Source: Lysinibacillus fusiformis
Lineage (GTDB): Bacteria > Bacillota > Bacilli > Bacillales_A > Planococcaceae
Assembly: GCF_016925635.1 (NCBI RefSeq)
Contig: NZ_CP070490.1
Span: forward strand, 3,540,001-3,604,000
Direction of reading: 5' to 3'
Length of the DNA stretch: 64,000 nt
The notes under the pieces are model-generated. The model did not search any database. It saw only the letters and a program-made list of their open reading frames with translations, and had not been told where the DNA came from. How positions within the stretch are numbered: position 1 is the stretch's first letter; each line of letters begins with the position of its first letter. Made by a program: the position numbers and the translations under genes. Below, piece by piece: positions 25,563-35,156 of the stretch.

Positions 25563-27143
25563 ATGAAGAAACAAAAATGGATTGCGCTATTACTTGTTTG
25601 TATAATGATTGTTTTAACAGCATGTAGTGGTGGCACATCATCAAAAAACGAAAGTAAAAATGGTAGCAAATCATCTGGTGAAAACCCAGCAGCAACACGT
25701 GGAAATGAATTAGTTATTCGTGTGGCTGGAGATCCACAAAACTGGGACCCAATTGATACGTTTTTACTTGCTTGGAGTACAGTAGCAACATCGGTATTTG
25801 AAGGATTAGTAAGTCGTTCTCTAGATTTAGAAATTCAACCAGGGTTAGCGGAATCTTGGGAATATATAGATGATAAAACGATTGTGTTTAAACTACGACA
25901 AGGTGTTACCTTCCATAATGGCGAACCGTTTAATGCGGAAGCAGTTAAATTTACATTTGATCGTTTACTAGGAGAAGAAGGTCAAAAAGGTCCGCAATAT
26001 TCAAACTATACGTCAATTGATAATGTTGAAGTAACAGGTGACTATGAAGTTACTATGCACTTAAATGCCATTGACCCAGTTTTACTGACTAAGCTTTCAG
26101 GATATGGTGCTGTCATCGTACCACCTAAATATATCCAAGAACAGGGTGCAGAGAATTTTGACATGAAGCCTGTTGGTACTGGTCCATTTAAAATGACTGA
26201 TTATCAACGTGATAAACAAGTAGTTATTGAGCGATACGATGATTATTGGAATAAAGACGCTATTAAACTAGATAAAGTAACATTTAAAGTGATTCCAGAA
26301 ACAGCGACGGCACTGGCAGAATTACAAACAGGAAATATTGATATTATGACACGTTTAGAAGTTTCGCAAGCGGCAACAGCAGAAGGAACTGATTTCATTG
26401 AATTAAAGGATGTGTCCACTCCTACAGCGTATTCAATTCGCTTTGATACAGCACAAAAGCCAGTTGATGATGTACGTGTTCGTCAAGCTATTAACTATGC
26501 CATTGATAAGGAAACAATAGTGAAGGAAATTTTAGGTGGCTATGGTAACCTCATTAGTTCTTTCCAAAGTAATCTATCTTTTGGCTATAACAAAGATTTA
26601 GAGCCATATCCATATGATCCAGAAAAAGCAAAAAAATTACTTGCGGAAGCTAAGGTTCCCGAAGGTACTACACTTGAATTCTTTATTCCAGGTACCGATG
26701 GGACATTTAAAGAAATTGCCCAAGCAGTAGCGTTTTATTTAGAAGAAGTGGGATTAAAAGTTTCAATTAATAGTGTGGAAAATACTACATTCCAATCAGA
26801 GTTAATACCACAAGGAAAAGCTGGCCAAATGTATAAAAATGGCTGGGGTGGTTGGACTTTAGATTTTGATAATACAGCTTATTTAATGTATCACGAAGGG
26901 GAATTCTGGAATCCATCCTATAAAAATGAAAAAGTAGAACAATTATTAGCGGCAGAGCGAGCAACGATTAATAATGAGGAGCGTCAAAAAATCTTTAAAG
27001 AGCTGACAGAAGTGTTATACGAAGATGCTGCAGAAGTTAATTTATATTCTGAGGTTGAAATATACGCAGTGAATAAACGAATAAAAGATTTCCAACCACC
27101 TCATGATGGCCGTTTTAGATTTGAAGGTGTCACTGTCGAGTAA
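25563..27143 (+). CDS. Peptide ABC transporter substrate-binding lipoprotein
   Basis: 526 residues, solute-binding family 5 (DppA/OppA). A signal peptide ends in the lipobox LTAC, followed by a Ser/Gly/Asn-rich linker. Family blocks include LAESWEYIDDKTIVFKLRQG and VRVRQAINYAIDKE. It binds peptides outside the cell and delivers them to the permeases. A hairpin without a long T run lies between it and the permease gene. Confidence 0.95.
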   Translation: MKKQKWIALLLVCIMIVLTACSGGTSSKNESKNGSKSSGENPAATRGNELVIRVAGDPQNWDPIDTFLLAWSTVATSVFEGLVSRSLDLEIQPGLAESWEYIDDKTIVFKLRQGVTFHNGEPFNAEAVKFTFDRLLGEEGQKGPQYSNYTSIDNVEVTGDYEVTMHLNAIDPVLLTKLSGYGAVIVPPKYIQEQGAENFDMKPVGTGPFKMTDYQRDKQVVIERYDDYWNKDAIKLDKVTFKVIPETATALAELQTGNIDIMTRLEVSQAATAEGTDFIELKDVSTPTAYSIRFDTAQKPVDDVRVRQAINYAIDKETIVKEILGGYGNLISSFQSNLSFGYNKDLEPYPYDPEKAKKLLAEAKVPEGTTLEFFIPGTDGTFKEIAQAVAFYLEEVGLKVSINSVENTTFQSELIPQGKAGQMYKNGWGGWTLDFDNTAYLMYHEGEFWNPSYKNEKVEQLLAAERATINNEERQKIFKELTEVLYEDAAEVNLYSEVEIYAVNKRIKDFQPPHDGRFRFEGVTVE

Positions 27144-27155
27144 GTAAAAAATTAT

Positions 27156-27188
27156 GAGATAGTATGCTTGTCATACTATCTCTTTCAT
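27156..27188 (+). terminator. Leaky terminator/stabilising hairpin between binding protein and permease genes
   Basis: GAGATAGTATG (27156-27166) pairs perfectly with CATACTATCTC (27172-27182), loop CTTGT, followed by a short T-rich stretch. Such a site would allow higher expression of the binding protein than of the permeases. Confidence 0.65.
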
Positions 27189-27210
27189 TTCAAATTAGGA
27201 GGATGGAGTT

Positions 27211-28143
27211 ATGCTTTCCTATATACTACGACGATTATCGCATACCGTGTTGGTGATAATTGCTGTCTCATTAATTATATTTTTCGCCATTCGTTTAACG
27301 GGTGATCCTGTAAGCATCATGTTCGGTGCAGGGGAACCATCACAACAAGCGGTAGAGGAACTGACAGCAAAGTTAGGTTTAGATAGACCTGTTTGGGAGC
27401 AATATATCATATTCATGAAAGATTTAGTAACGCTTGATTTTGGCACATCGTATCGTTCGAATAGTCCAGTTTTGGAAATGTTGTTAGAACGAGCATGGCC
27501 AACACTCGCACTTGCTTTAGGGGGGATGACTGTAGCATTGTTAATCGCTATTCCTATCGGTATCCTTTCGGCAGTTTATAAAGGCAAGTCTATTGATATT
27601 TTTGGGCGTATTTTTTCTTTATTAGGTATCTCTTTTCCTAATTTTTGGTTAGCGTTTATGCTAATCTTGATCTTTGCTGTTCAGTTAAAATGGTTACCCG
27701 TATCGGGCTTTGAGGGGTTTAGCTCATTGATCCTTCCATCCATTGCATTGGGTCTGATTTTATCTGGTATTTTAGTTCGATTAATTCGTACCTCTATGCT
27801 TGAGGTACTTAAGATGCAATATGTGACAACTGCTCGAGCAAAAGGAATTCGAGAATGGCTTGTCATTATTCGACACGCCTTTCGAAATGCCTTATTGCCA
27901 ACTGTGACGTTTGTTGGGTTACAGTTTGGTGGACTCCTAGGAGGGGCTGTTATTGTAGAGCAAGTATTTTCTTGGCCAGGAATCGGAAGATTAATTGTTG
28001 ATTCTATTAATCAACGAGATTATCCGGTTGTACAGGGTGGAGTAATTCTCTTAGCTCTTATCATGATTGTCGTAAATCTAATTGTGGATTTATGTTATTC
28101 ATTAATTAACCCAAAAATACGCACTGGAAGAGGTGACAATTAA
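27211..28143 (+). CDS. Peptide ABC transporter permease, DppB type
   Basis: 310 residues with six hydrophobic segments. N-terminal MLSYILRRLSHTVLVI and the EAA-type loop TARAKGIREWLVIIRHAFRNA are typical of DppB/OppB permeases. ATG follows TTAGGAGGATGG. The stop codon overlaps the next start. Confidence 0.94.
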   Translation: MLSYILRRLSHTVLVIIAVSLIIFFAIRLTGDPVSIMFGAGEPSQQAVEELTAKLGLDRPVWEQYIIFMKDLVTLDFGTSYRSNSPVLEMLLERAWPTLALALGGMTVALLIAIPIGILSAVYKGKSIDIFGRIFSLLGISFPNFWLAFMLILIFAVQLKWLPVSGFEGFSSLILPSIALGLILSGILVRLIRTSMLEVLKMQYVTTARAKGIREWLVIIRHAFRNALLPTVTFVGLQFGGLLGGAVIVEQVFSWPGIGRLIVDSINQRDYPVVQGGVILLALIMIVVNLIVDLCYSLINPKIRTGRGDN

Positions 28144-29045
28144 TGACACAGATAATGGAAGCAGAAACAGTCGAAATAAAAAAGGTTAGCAGAATAATAA
28201 GTGTTTTAAAGTTTATTAAAAATAATCCAACTGGGATCATCGGTCTATTATTAGTTGTCACGACTATTCTTTGTGCGATATTTGCCCCATATATTGCGCC
28301 ATATGATCCAGGAGCAGCTAGCTTAGGACATCGTTTAGATTTGCCCAAATGGTTAGACGATACTGGTAAGTCTCAATATTTACTTGGGGGAGACCAAGTT
28401 GGACGAGATTTGCTCAGTAGGATTATATACGGTGCTCGTATTTCACTATTGGTTGGTATTTGTGGTGTGCTCATTTCGTTAGTCCTTGGAACGTTTCTAG
28501 GCATTGTGTCAGGGTATTTTGGAAAATGGATGGACGATTTAATTATGAGGTTAGCTGAAGTTCAATTGGGTCTGCCATTTATTTTACTAGCAATTGTCAT
28601 TATGAGTGTATTTGGAACAGGGATTGAAAAAATCATCATTATTCTTGGGCTTACATATTGGGTTAGTTTTGCAAGACTAATTCGAGGGGAGATTTTAGCT
28701 CTAAAGGAACAAGAATATATCCAGGCTGCAAAGGCAATCGGAGGAACACATTTTAAAATTATCCTTAAGCACATATTACCAAATGTTGCTTCTTCGATTT
28801 TAGTGTTAGCAACAATGTGTATCGCAGAGTTTATCTTATTAGAGGCTTCACTAACATTTTTAGGGTTAGGTGTTGAACCGACAATACCATCGTGGGGCGG
28901 CATGTTGGCAGATAGTCGGAATTATATGACGTCAGCTTGGTGGATTTCTGTATTTCCAGGTATTGCAATTATGTTAACTGTACTAGGCTTTAATTTACTA
29001 GGAGATTGGTTACGAGATCGCTTAGATCCAAATATGAAAGTTTAG
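28143..29045 (+). CDS. Peptide ABC transporter permease, DppC type
   Basis: 300 residues with an N-terminal cytosolic part, six hydrophobic segments, the LGGDQVGRDLLSRIIYGARIS block and the EAA loop (YIQAAKAIGGTHFKIILKHI). Second permease of the importer. ATG overlaps the TAA of the first permease. Confidence 0.94.
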   Translation: MTQIMEAETVEIKKVSRIISVLKFIKNNPTGIIGLLLVVTTILCAIFAPYIAPYDPGAASLGHRLDLPKWLDDTGKSQYLLGGDQVGRDLLSRIIYGARISLLVGICGVLISLVLGTFLGIVSGYFGKWMDDLIMRLAEVQLGLPFILLAIVIMSVFGTGIEKIIIILGLTYWVSFARLIRGEILALKEQEYIQAAKAIGGTHFKIILKHILPNVASSILVLATMCIAEFILLEASLTFLGLGVEPTIPSWGGMLADSRNYMTSAWWISVFPGIAIMLTVLGFNLLGDWLRDRLDPNMKV

Positions 29046-29053
29046 GTGATACT

Positions 29054-31879
29054 GTGAACTCTAAAATATTTTCAATTTTATTTCATAAGAATGAAACGAT
29101 AAAAAAGCCCTCTTTATTTATAAACTTACCTACAAATCTTGCTCCCATAGGATTAATTGATTTTTGTGCGAGGTTAGGCTTAGAGTCAAATGAAATAGAT
29201 TTTGATTTATTTCAAGCGTCAAAACAGCAGTACTCAATGGAATTTTTACAACATAGTAGTACATTTATTTCACAGAATGGGTCCAACTTTACAGTCTATT
29301 ATGAGACTGAGTCTTCGCTGTCAACGTTGTTAAGTACGATAGCAAGTGAAGGAATGGCCGAAACGTATACAGACATTCCATCATCTTATTATGAAAGTTT
29401 AAGTCACCTTTGGTCAGCCTATGGAACTGGTGAGAAGGACGAGGCACATCCACAACAGCATTTAAGTGTGAAAATTAATTTACAACAAGAAATAAAGTCC
29501 AATGCCATTATAAAAGAAGTTTGCTATCTTGCATTACGTTTAGGATTGTATGCTACCTCTGTTTCTTTACCAGTTATCACAAAAGATCATCGACATTTTT
29601 CAATTGACATCAAGCAAGGAACTGCAAATTTAATGGAGCTAAGTTCTAGAAACGTTATTCAAGTTTGTGGTACAAAAGATAGCTTACCGACTGTTCTACA
29701 TTCAATAGCAAAAGAAAAGCATGTGTCTGAAGGTGGCTTATTTGGTGTTTGGGAGCTAAATGAAAAACAAGTGAATGTAGCGGATTTATTGTATGAAACA
29801 ACATGGGAAGATGAATCGGAAGCGTCATATATTATAAATGCTTTGCAAGATGAACCAAATAAAATGCTTGATGCTGAAATCTATCTTACAGCTTCTAAAA
29901 AAAATCGAGATGAATATTGTTTAGAATTGTATAAGAAATTTTCAAATTTAAAGACAATTACAGTTCGCTCTGCATTTAAAACAGGGTTATACTGGATATT
30001 AGAGGAAGTACTTCCATCTGTTTCAGGCCATTTTGAACAAGTAAAAATAGTATGTAAAGATGGGATTAGTGAAAACGGTTTAGAACAACATAATCGCTGG
30101 ATTATGGAGCTTTATCCAGTGGATGAATTGATTGAAAGGCAATATGGTGTACCGAAAGAACATGTACAATTTGAGCTTTCAAGCACACAGCAGCACATTT
30201 ATAGTGTCTATGTTGATGATGTATTAATTGCTGAACTAAATCCGTTAATTAGTGAATTGGATTATGTTGACGGTCAGAAAAAAGTCTATCCAACTACAGC
30301 TGGGTATAGATTATTTGAAAGTGGGAAACTGGTTCAAGAAAATGCAATATTGTCAGATCGTGAGCGTTTCTATAAAACGTATATCAATGAGTTTCTTCCT
30401 CAGATAGTGGGAAAATTAAATATTGATGTAACGAATCGCGATCAAGGACAATTGTTTCCTTTATTTGATCGAATCGAAATTGACTTTACTTCATCTGGAA
30501 TTGAAGAAGAATTAAATGTTAAGCAAGAGGCAAACTCATCCTTCGAAGCGTTATACGAAGATCTATATTTTAACACGCTAGATTATTTTAATGAGCTCGG
30601 TCGCCGATTAGTTAATCAACCTTATAAAGCTCCTGGTGGCATTATTCCCTCTATTCATATAGAGGAAAATATTTATAAGCCTATTAAAAGTGTAATACGG
30701 GCATACCAATGGCATGAAAAACCCAATCTAGTTCCAGTTACAAAAAGAATTTTATTTAATCCAGAAGGGCAATTTGAAACGGTAGAAATGTATTTAGGTG
30801 ATTATCTCAAAGTAATGAAAGTGAATGATTATTTAAAATACAAAATTAAAAATGTTTATCAATTATCAACCCGGTATCAAAATTATTCTGAGGTCAAACT
30901 GAATTATGGGGATATATCTTACAAAGGGAATGTCATTCCATTTTTTGAAGTGACTGAGCCTATTACTAGTGACTTTTATTCAGGACTTAAAAAATCGAAT
31001 GAAAAGCATACGATTGTCTTTGAAGCTGGCCATCATCCAAATGAAGTATCTAGTACACCTGCTATATTAGAGCTAATGGAAGATATTATTTGTCACCATC
31101 CTGAAATCTTGAAAAAGATTAATATAATCATTATTCCGTTATCAAATCCAGATGGTTATGAAATAATGGAGAGCTTGACAAAAGAACATCCAAAATGGAA
31201 ACATCATGCTGCAAGATTTAATGCAGTAGGTTTAGAGTTTGCCCATGTCAAATTTCAAGAAAGCGTATTTGGCGAGGCAAATGTTTTACCACTCATCTTA
31301 AAAAAATGGGCACCTGATATAGTAATTGATGATCATGGAATTCCTGCTCGTGAATGGGTTCAACCATTCGCAGGATATGCATGTCCACCTATTTTCCCTG
31401 TTTCTTACACGCTTCCGAGTGCCAAGATTTATGGAATTGGTCGTTACGCGGATTATGATACGAGGGAAGTCCAGGCTAAAAATCTAGAACTAGTAGCTGA
31501 AAAAGTGAATATGTTTTTTGAGGGCTCAACATTTGCCCAAGAAAATGCTTATTGGCGTGAACGCTACTATAAATATGGCACAAAATGGGATCCGCAAAAG
31601 TACCCAATTGAGGAAATGGGGAATATTAATTTTTATCGGAGTATGGAAGTTACGCCAACTTACTCATCTGTTAGTATATTACGCTACCCGCAGTGGGTGG
31701 CTCTAGATATCATTTCTGAAGTGTCCGATGAAATTGTTTATGATGAAGAATTAATTTCTTGTATTGAAGCACATAAATTATTTAATCAAGCTATTATTGA
31801 AGCTACAATTTCTACTAAAGTAAATAAAATTAATCAATCTGGACGCTATATTAAAAAACGTCCGATAGAAATCAGGTGA
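29054..31879 (+). CDS. Large M14-family metallopeptidase with unassigned N-terminal region
   Basis: About 941 residues. A zinc carboxypeptidase domain lies in the last third: HHPNE near residue 660 gives the HxxE ligands, NPDGYE follows, and DDHG near 760 gives the second His. The first ~600 residues are not assigned; residues 10-60 (FINLPTNLAPIGLIDFCARL) and a middle part look folded but match nothing I recognise. No signal peptide, so it should act in the cytosol on imported peptides. GTG 29054 follows AGGTGA; the open frame before it lies inside the permease gene. It is far longer than ordinary M14 enzymes. Directly followed by pcp. Confidence 0.8.
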   Translation: MNSKIFSILFHKNETIKKPSLFINLPTNLAPIGLIDFCARLGLESNEIDFDLFQASKQQYSMEFLQHSSTFISQNGSNFTVYYETESSLSTLLSTIASEGMAETYTDIPSSYYESLSHLWSAYGTGEKDEAHPQQHLSVKINLQQEIKSNAIIKEVCYLALRLGLYATSVSLPVITKDHRHFSIDIKQGTANLMELSSRNVIQVCGTKDSLPTVLHSIAKEKHVSEGGLFGVWELNEKQVNVADLLYETTWEDESEASYIINALQDEPNKMLDAEIYLTASKKNRDEYCLELYKKFSNLKTITVRSAFKTGLYWILEEVLPSVSGHFEQVKIVCKDGISENGLEQHNRWIMELYPVDELIERQYGVPKEHVQFELSSTQQHIYSVYVDDVLIAELNPLISELDYVDGQKKVYPTTAGYRLFESGKLVQENAILSDRERFYKTYINEFLPQIVGKLNIDVTNRDQGQLFPLFDRIEIDFTSSGIEEELNVKQEANSSFEALYEDLYFNTLDYFNELGRRLVNQPYKAPGGIIPSIHIEENIYKPIKSVIRAYQWHEKPNLVPVTKRILFNPEGQFETVEMYLGDYLKVMKVNDYLKYKIKNVYQLSTRYQNYSEVKLNYGDISYKGNVIPFFEVTEPITSDFYSGLKKSNEKHTIVFEAGHHPNEVSSTPAILELMEDIICHHPEILKKINIIIIPLSNPDGYEIMESLTKEHPKWKHHAARFNAVGLEFAHVKFQESVFGEANVLPLILKKWAPDIVIDDHGIPAREWVQPFAGYACPPIFPVSYTLPSAKIYGIGRYADYDTREVQAKNLELVAEKVNMFFEGSTFAQENAYWRERYYKYGTKWDPQKYPIEEMGNINFYRSMEVTPTYSSVSILRYPQWVALDIISEVSDEIVYDEELISCIEAHKLFNQAIIEATISTKVNKINQSGRYIKKRPIEIR

Positions 31880-31884
31880 CAAAT

Positions 31885-32499
31885 ATGACAAAAATTTTAT
31901 TAACAGGGTTCGAACCATTTCTTGATTATAAAATAAATCCAACGATGCAAATTGTGGAAGCATTAAAGGGAAAGAAGATAGATGGCTATGATATTGTCGG
32001 ACGAATTCTATCTGTAGATTTTCAGCAATCAGCGGAGCAATTAAAACAACATATAGAAGAAGTGAAACCACAAATCATCATTTCATTAGGGTTAGCAGGA
32101 GGTCGTTTTAAAGTAACACCGGAGCGCATTGCCATTAATGTAAAAGATGGAGAGCCTGATAATAATGGCTACACACCAGTTGATGAGCGTATCCATGAGG
32201 AGGGGGCAGATGCTTATCTAACAAACTTACCGATTCGCAGTATGGTGAATCGTTTGCAGGCAGAAGGATATCCAGCCGAAATCTCCAATACAGCGGGTAC
32301 ATACTTATGTAATAACATTATGTATGAGGGGCTTGCTTATGCACAGCTACATGAAGGGGTTCGTGCTGGCTTTATTCATATTCCAGCATCATTTGAGCTA
32401 GCAATCCAACATGGCAAAATTCCCGGCTGGAATATCGGAGATTTAATAGCTGCGGTAACGCTTTGTATTGAGGAGACGGTACGTGCAACCAATCATTGA
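31885..32499 (+). CDS. pcp: Pyroglutamyl-peptidase I
   Basis: 204 residues, C15 cysteine peptidase. LLTGFEPF at the N-terminus, catalytic Glu in TPERIAIN, Cys in TAGTYLCNN, and His in GFIHIPAS. It removes N-terminal 5-oxoproline from peptides. ATG 31885 is preferred over GTG 31876, which lies in the ribosome site. It lies between the M14 peptidase and 5-oxoprolinase genes, which explains the fate of its product. Confidence 0.96.
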   Translation: MTKILLTGFEPFLDYKINPTMQIVEALKGKKIDGYDIVGRILSVDFQQSAEQLKQHIEEVKPQIIISLGLAGGRFKVTPERIAINVKDGEPDNNGYTPVDERIHEEGADAYLTNLPIRSMVNRLQAEGYPAEISNTAGTYLCNNIMYEGLAYAQLHEGVRAGFIHIPASFELAIQHGKIPGWNIGDLIAAVTLCIEETVRATNH

Positions 32500-33178
32500 T
32501 TTTCCTCATTCGATGTGGATTAGTCAAAATACTATTCGTTTTGCATTCAAGGAGGAAATCTCCCACTCAAATTTTTACGCGGTCCAAACGTTTAATCGAT
32601 TTCTGAAACAGCAGCTACGGCATAACCTAGTCGAAAGTGTTGCAAGCTACCATACAGTAACAGCTTATATTAAACAAAAAATAGATGTTGAACGTTTAGG
32701 CATGCAGTGGCTTGAGATGCAAGCCTCCACAACAATTGATAAAGGAACGAATCGTCTTTTAAAAATACCTGTCTGCTATGATGAGGAATTTGCCTTAGAT
32801 CGCAAGCGTGTAATGGATTACACAGGGCTATCTTTTGAGGACATTAAAACACTGCATGTGTCCAAAAGCTATTATGTTTATTTAATCGGCTTTTTACCAG
32901 GTTTCCCTTACTTAGGTGAGCTTGATCCTAAGTTGTTTGTGCCACGCTTACAGAAACCAAGGGCATCTGTATCAGCGAGTTCAGTTGGGATTGGGGGTGG
33001 ACAAACGGGAATCTATCCTGTTGATTCACCTGGAGGCTGGAATATTATAGGGAAAACACCGTTTGATTTATTTGATGTTCATGGTAAAGAGCCATTTTTA
33101 TTTGAACTTGGTGATGAAGTTCAGTTTTATGAAATAACCAAACAGCAATTTTGGGAAATGAAAAGCAAAGGAGTGTAG
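32483..33178 (+). CDS. pxpB: 5-oxoprolinase subunit PxpB (KipI-like)
   Basis: 231 residues, carboxyltransferase subunit C/D family: IPVCYDEEFALD, FLPGFPYLGELD, PRASVSASSVGIGGGQTGIYP and SPGGWNIIGKTP (split blocks). With PxpC and PxpA it hydrolyses 5-oxoproline to glutamate with ATP. In B. subtilis the homologue was first known as the KinA inhibitor KipI. GTG 32483 follows GAGGAG by 7 nt and overlaps pcp by 17 nt; an upstream TTG in the same frame lies in the ribosome site. Confidence 0.93.
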   Translation: MQPIIDFPHSMWISQNTIRFAFKEEISHSNFYAVQTFNRFLKQQLRHNLVESVASYHTVTAYIKQKIDVERLGMQWLEMQASTTIDKGTNRLLKIPVCYDEEFALDRKRVMDYTGLSFEDIKTLHVSKSYYVYLIGFLPGFPYLGELDPKLFVPRLQKPRASVSASSVGIGGGQTGIYPVDSPGGWNIIGKTPFDLFDVHGKEPFLFELGDEVQFYEITKQQFWEMKSKGV

Positions 33179-33181
33179 CGT

Positions 33182-34045
33182 TTGAAGCCACTTCTGCTCG
33201 TAACAAAACAAGGGGTTTTTGGAAGCTTACAAGATAAAGGAAGGTTCGGCTATCGGGCATTTGGTATTCCGTTATCTGGACCAATGGATCACCGATCGTT
33301 TAATGCAGCTCAAAGAATCTTACATCACCATCATGATGAAACGTCTTTTGAAATGTTTGTAGGTGGTTTTGAATTTGAGGCACTGGCTGATTGTGTTTAT
33401 GTATTAACAGGAGGACATGGTACATGCTTGGTTAATCAAGTACCAATCGAAATGTGGAAAACATTCCATTTAACGAGGGGAGATAGATTATCTATCAAGA
33501 GTGTCCATCAAGGCTCTATTGTTTACTTAACTCCATTAGGAGGTTTTCGTACAAACGATGAGCTTGGTAGCCAATCCTACCTTCCGCTTGGGAATTTGGG
33601 AACATGCATTACAAAAGGAAGTATTTTATATGGGCAAGTATCACCATCTCTAAAAAATAATAGAGGGCTATATGCACCCTATCGTCCGCGTTTTGACAGT
33701 TCCATAACGGCTCGACTGTTTAAAGGACCTCATTTTCATTTATTTACAGAAAAAAGTCAGCAACAATTTTTACAAAATCCTTTTCAATTTATCGGCGGCA
33801 ATCGTATGGGCTACTACATCAAAGGACCTGCCTTACAACTTCAGGAAATGAAGGATATTCTGTCAGAAGCTACACAGTTCGGAACAATCCAAGTGCCGCA
33901 AAGTGGTGATCCCATTATCCTAATGGCTGATGCTCAAACAGTAGGAGGCTATCCTATTATTGCAACAGTTCATGAAGAAGATTTACATAAAGTAGCGCAA
34001 ATGCGTATGTTTAACACAATTCACTTTGTACTGGAGGAAACATGA
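33182..34045 (+). CDS. pxpC: 5-oxoprolinase subunit PxpC (KipA-like)
   Basis: 287 residues, carboxyltransferase subunit A/B family: QDKGRFGYRAFGIPLSGPMD at the N-terminus and RMGYYIKGPALQL later, with a C-terminal GDPIILMADAQTVGGYPIIA block (shortened). TTG start with AAAGGAG upstream, 3 nt after pxpB. It overlaps the next start codon region. Confidence 0.93.
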   Translation: MKPLLLVTKQGVFGSLQDKGRFGYRAFGIPLSGPMDHRSFNAAQRILHHHHDETSFEMFVGGFEFEALADCVYVLTGGHGTCLVNQVPIEMWKTFHLTRGDRLSIKSVHQGSIVYLTPLGGFRTNDELGSQSYLPLGNLGTCITKGSILYGQVSPSLKNNRGLYAPYRPRFDSSITARLFKGPHFHLFTEKSQQQFLQNPFQFIGGNRMGYYIKGPALQLQEMKDILSEATQFGTIQVPQSGDPIILMADAQTVGGYPIIATVHEEDLHKVAQMRMFNTIHFVLEET

Positions 34046-34779
34046 TGTCAATTGATATCAATTGTGATCTAGGTGAAAGCCACGATGCTTTTATCACGGG
34101 TAAGGATGAAGAACTATTAGACTATGTAACGTCCATCAACATTGCATGCGGCTATCATGCGGGACATCATTCAATCATGCATCAAATTGTACGTAGCGCC
34201 ATTCGTAAAAACGTTCACATTGGTGCGCATCCAGGCTATCCAGATCGAGAGGGGTTTGGTCGCCGTAACATGGAATGTAGCCCAGGTGAAATTTACGATA
34301 TGATGGTTTATCAAATTGGTGCCTTACAAGCATTTGTGCAGATTGAAAATGGTACGCTTCATCATGTTAAACCACATGGCGCACTTTATAATCAATGCGC
34401 GAACGACCGTGAAAAAGCGTTGGCTGTAGTCCATGCAGTGTATGATTTTAATCCACAGCTTATTTTATATGCCTTATCTGGTAGCCTCATCGTAGAGATT
34501 GCTAGAGACAAAGGGCTTCAAGTATATGAGGAGGTTTTTTCGGATCGACGCTATAACAATGACGGCACTTTAGTGAACAGACAGGAACCAAATGCCTTAA
34601 TACAATCGGAAGAAGAAATGCTAGTGCATGTAAAAGGTATTTTGACTGCTAATGAAGTGTTGTCGGTCGAGTCCAAAAAAATTAAAGTTGCAGTCCAAAC
34701 CTTATGTATTCACGGAGATGGCCCACATGCGATAGATTACGCAAAAAAAATTGCAGGTCTCAGAAAGCAATTACAATAA
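34045..34779 (+). CDS. pxpA: 5-oxoprolinase subunit PxpA (LamB/YcsF)
   Basis: 244 residues. DINCDLGES start, SINIACGYHAGHHSIM, HVKPHGALYNQ and IHGDGPHA are LamB/YcsF signature blocks. It completes the ATP-dependent 5-oxoprolinase. Two ATGs at 34042 and 34045 are possible; the second gives the usual start and better spacing to CTGGAGG. Last gene of the peptide operon, directly followed by a terminator. Confidence 0.95.
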   Translation: MSIDINCDLGESHDAFITGKDEELLDYVTSINIACGYHAGHHSIMHQIVRSAIRKNVHIGAHPGYPDREGFGRRNMECSPGEIYDMMVYQIGALQAFVQIENGTLHHVKPHGALYNQCANDREKALAVVHAVYDFNPQLILYALSGSLIVEIARDKGLQVYEEVFSDRRYNNDGTLVNRQEPNALIQSEEEMLVHVKGILTANEVLSVESKKIKVAVQTLCIHGDGPHAIDYAKKIAGLRKQLQ

Positions 34780-34811
34780 AATGGATGCCCTAAACAAGGC
34801 ATCCATTTTAT
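34776..34811. terminator. Bidirectional terminator after pxpA
   Basis: A perfect 14-bp stem (34776-34789 with 34798-34811) with an 8-nt loop; it ends the peptide operon and, read the other way, the DUF4183 genes. Confidence 0.9.
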
Positions 34812-35132
34812 TTAGATTATTGTCACTAGCTCCACAGCTTCGAGCACAATTGGCGTACCAGCAGAAAGTGTACCTGTGACAGTATTAAACGTTATTTCAG
34901 TTGTAGAAACTGTATAGGCACCACCCTCCTGTAGAACACCATTGATATATAAGTTATAGTAACCATTTGCGACTTCTGGGAATACTGTTGCTGCTGTACC
35001 GCTATCATTTAAAAACGTTGTTGCAGCGACTGTTGTGCCATCTGCAATGGCAAGGGGTGCAGCTAAGACGTTAAAAAATCTTGTAGAAGTACCTGTTACA
35101 TTGACGTGAATATTAATAATGGAAAGTGCCAC
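34812..35132 (-). CDS. DUF4183-domain protein
   Basis: 106 residues, mostly one beta-rich DUF4183 domain with GYYNLYINGVLQEGGAYTVS and an Ala/Thr/Val-rich composition. DUF4183 proteins are common in spore-forming Bacillales and often linked to spore surface or exosporium proteins; function is not established. GTG 35132 is preferred because AGGAGG is 8 nt upstream; the longer frame starts inside that site. Second of a tandem pair. Confidence 0.75.
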   Translation of the reverse strand: MALSIINIHVNVTGTSTRFFNVLAAPLAIADGTTVAATTFLNDSGTAATVFPEVANGYYNLYINGVLQEGGAYTVSTTEITFNTVTGTLSAGTPIVLEAVELVTII

Positions 35133-35156
35133 CCGATTCACCTCCTTTCATTTCCT

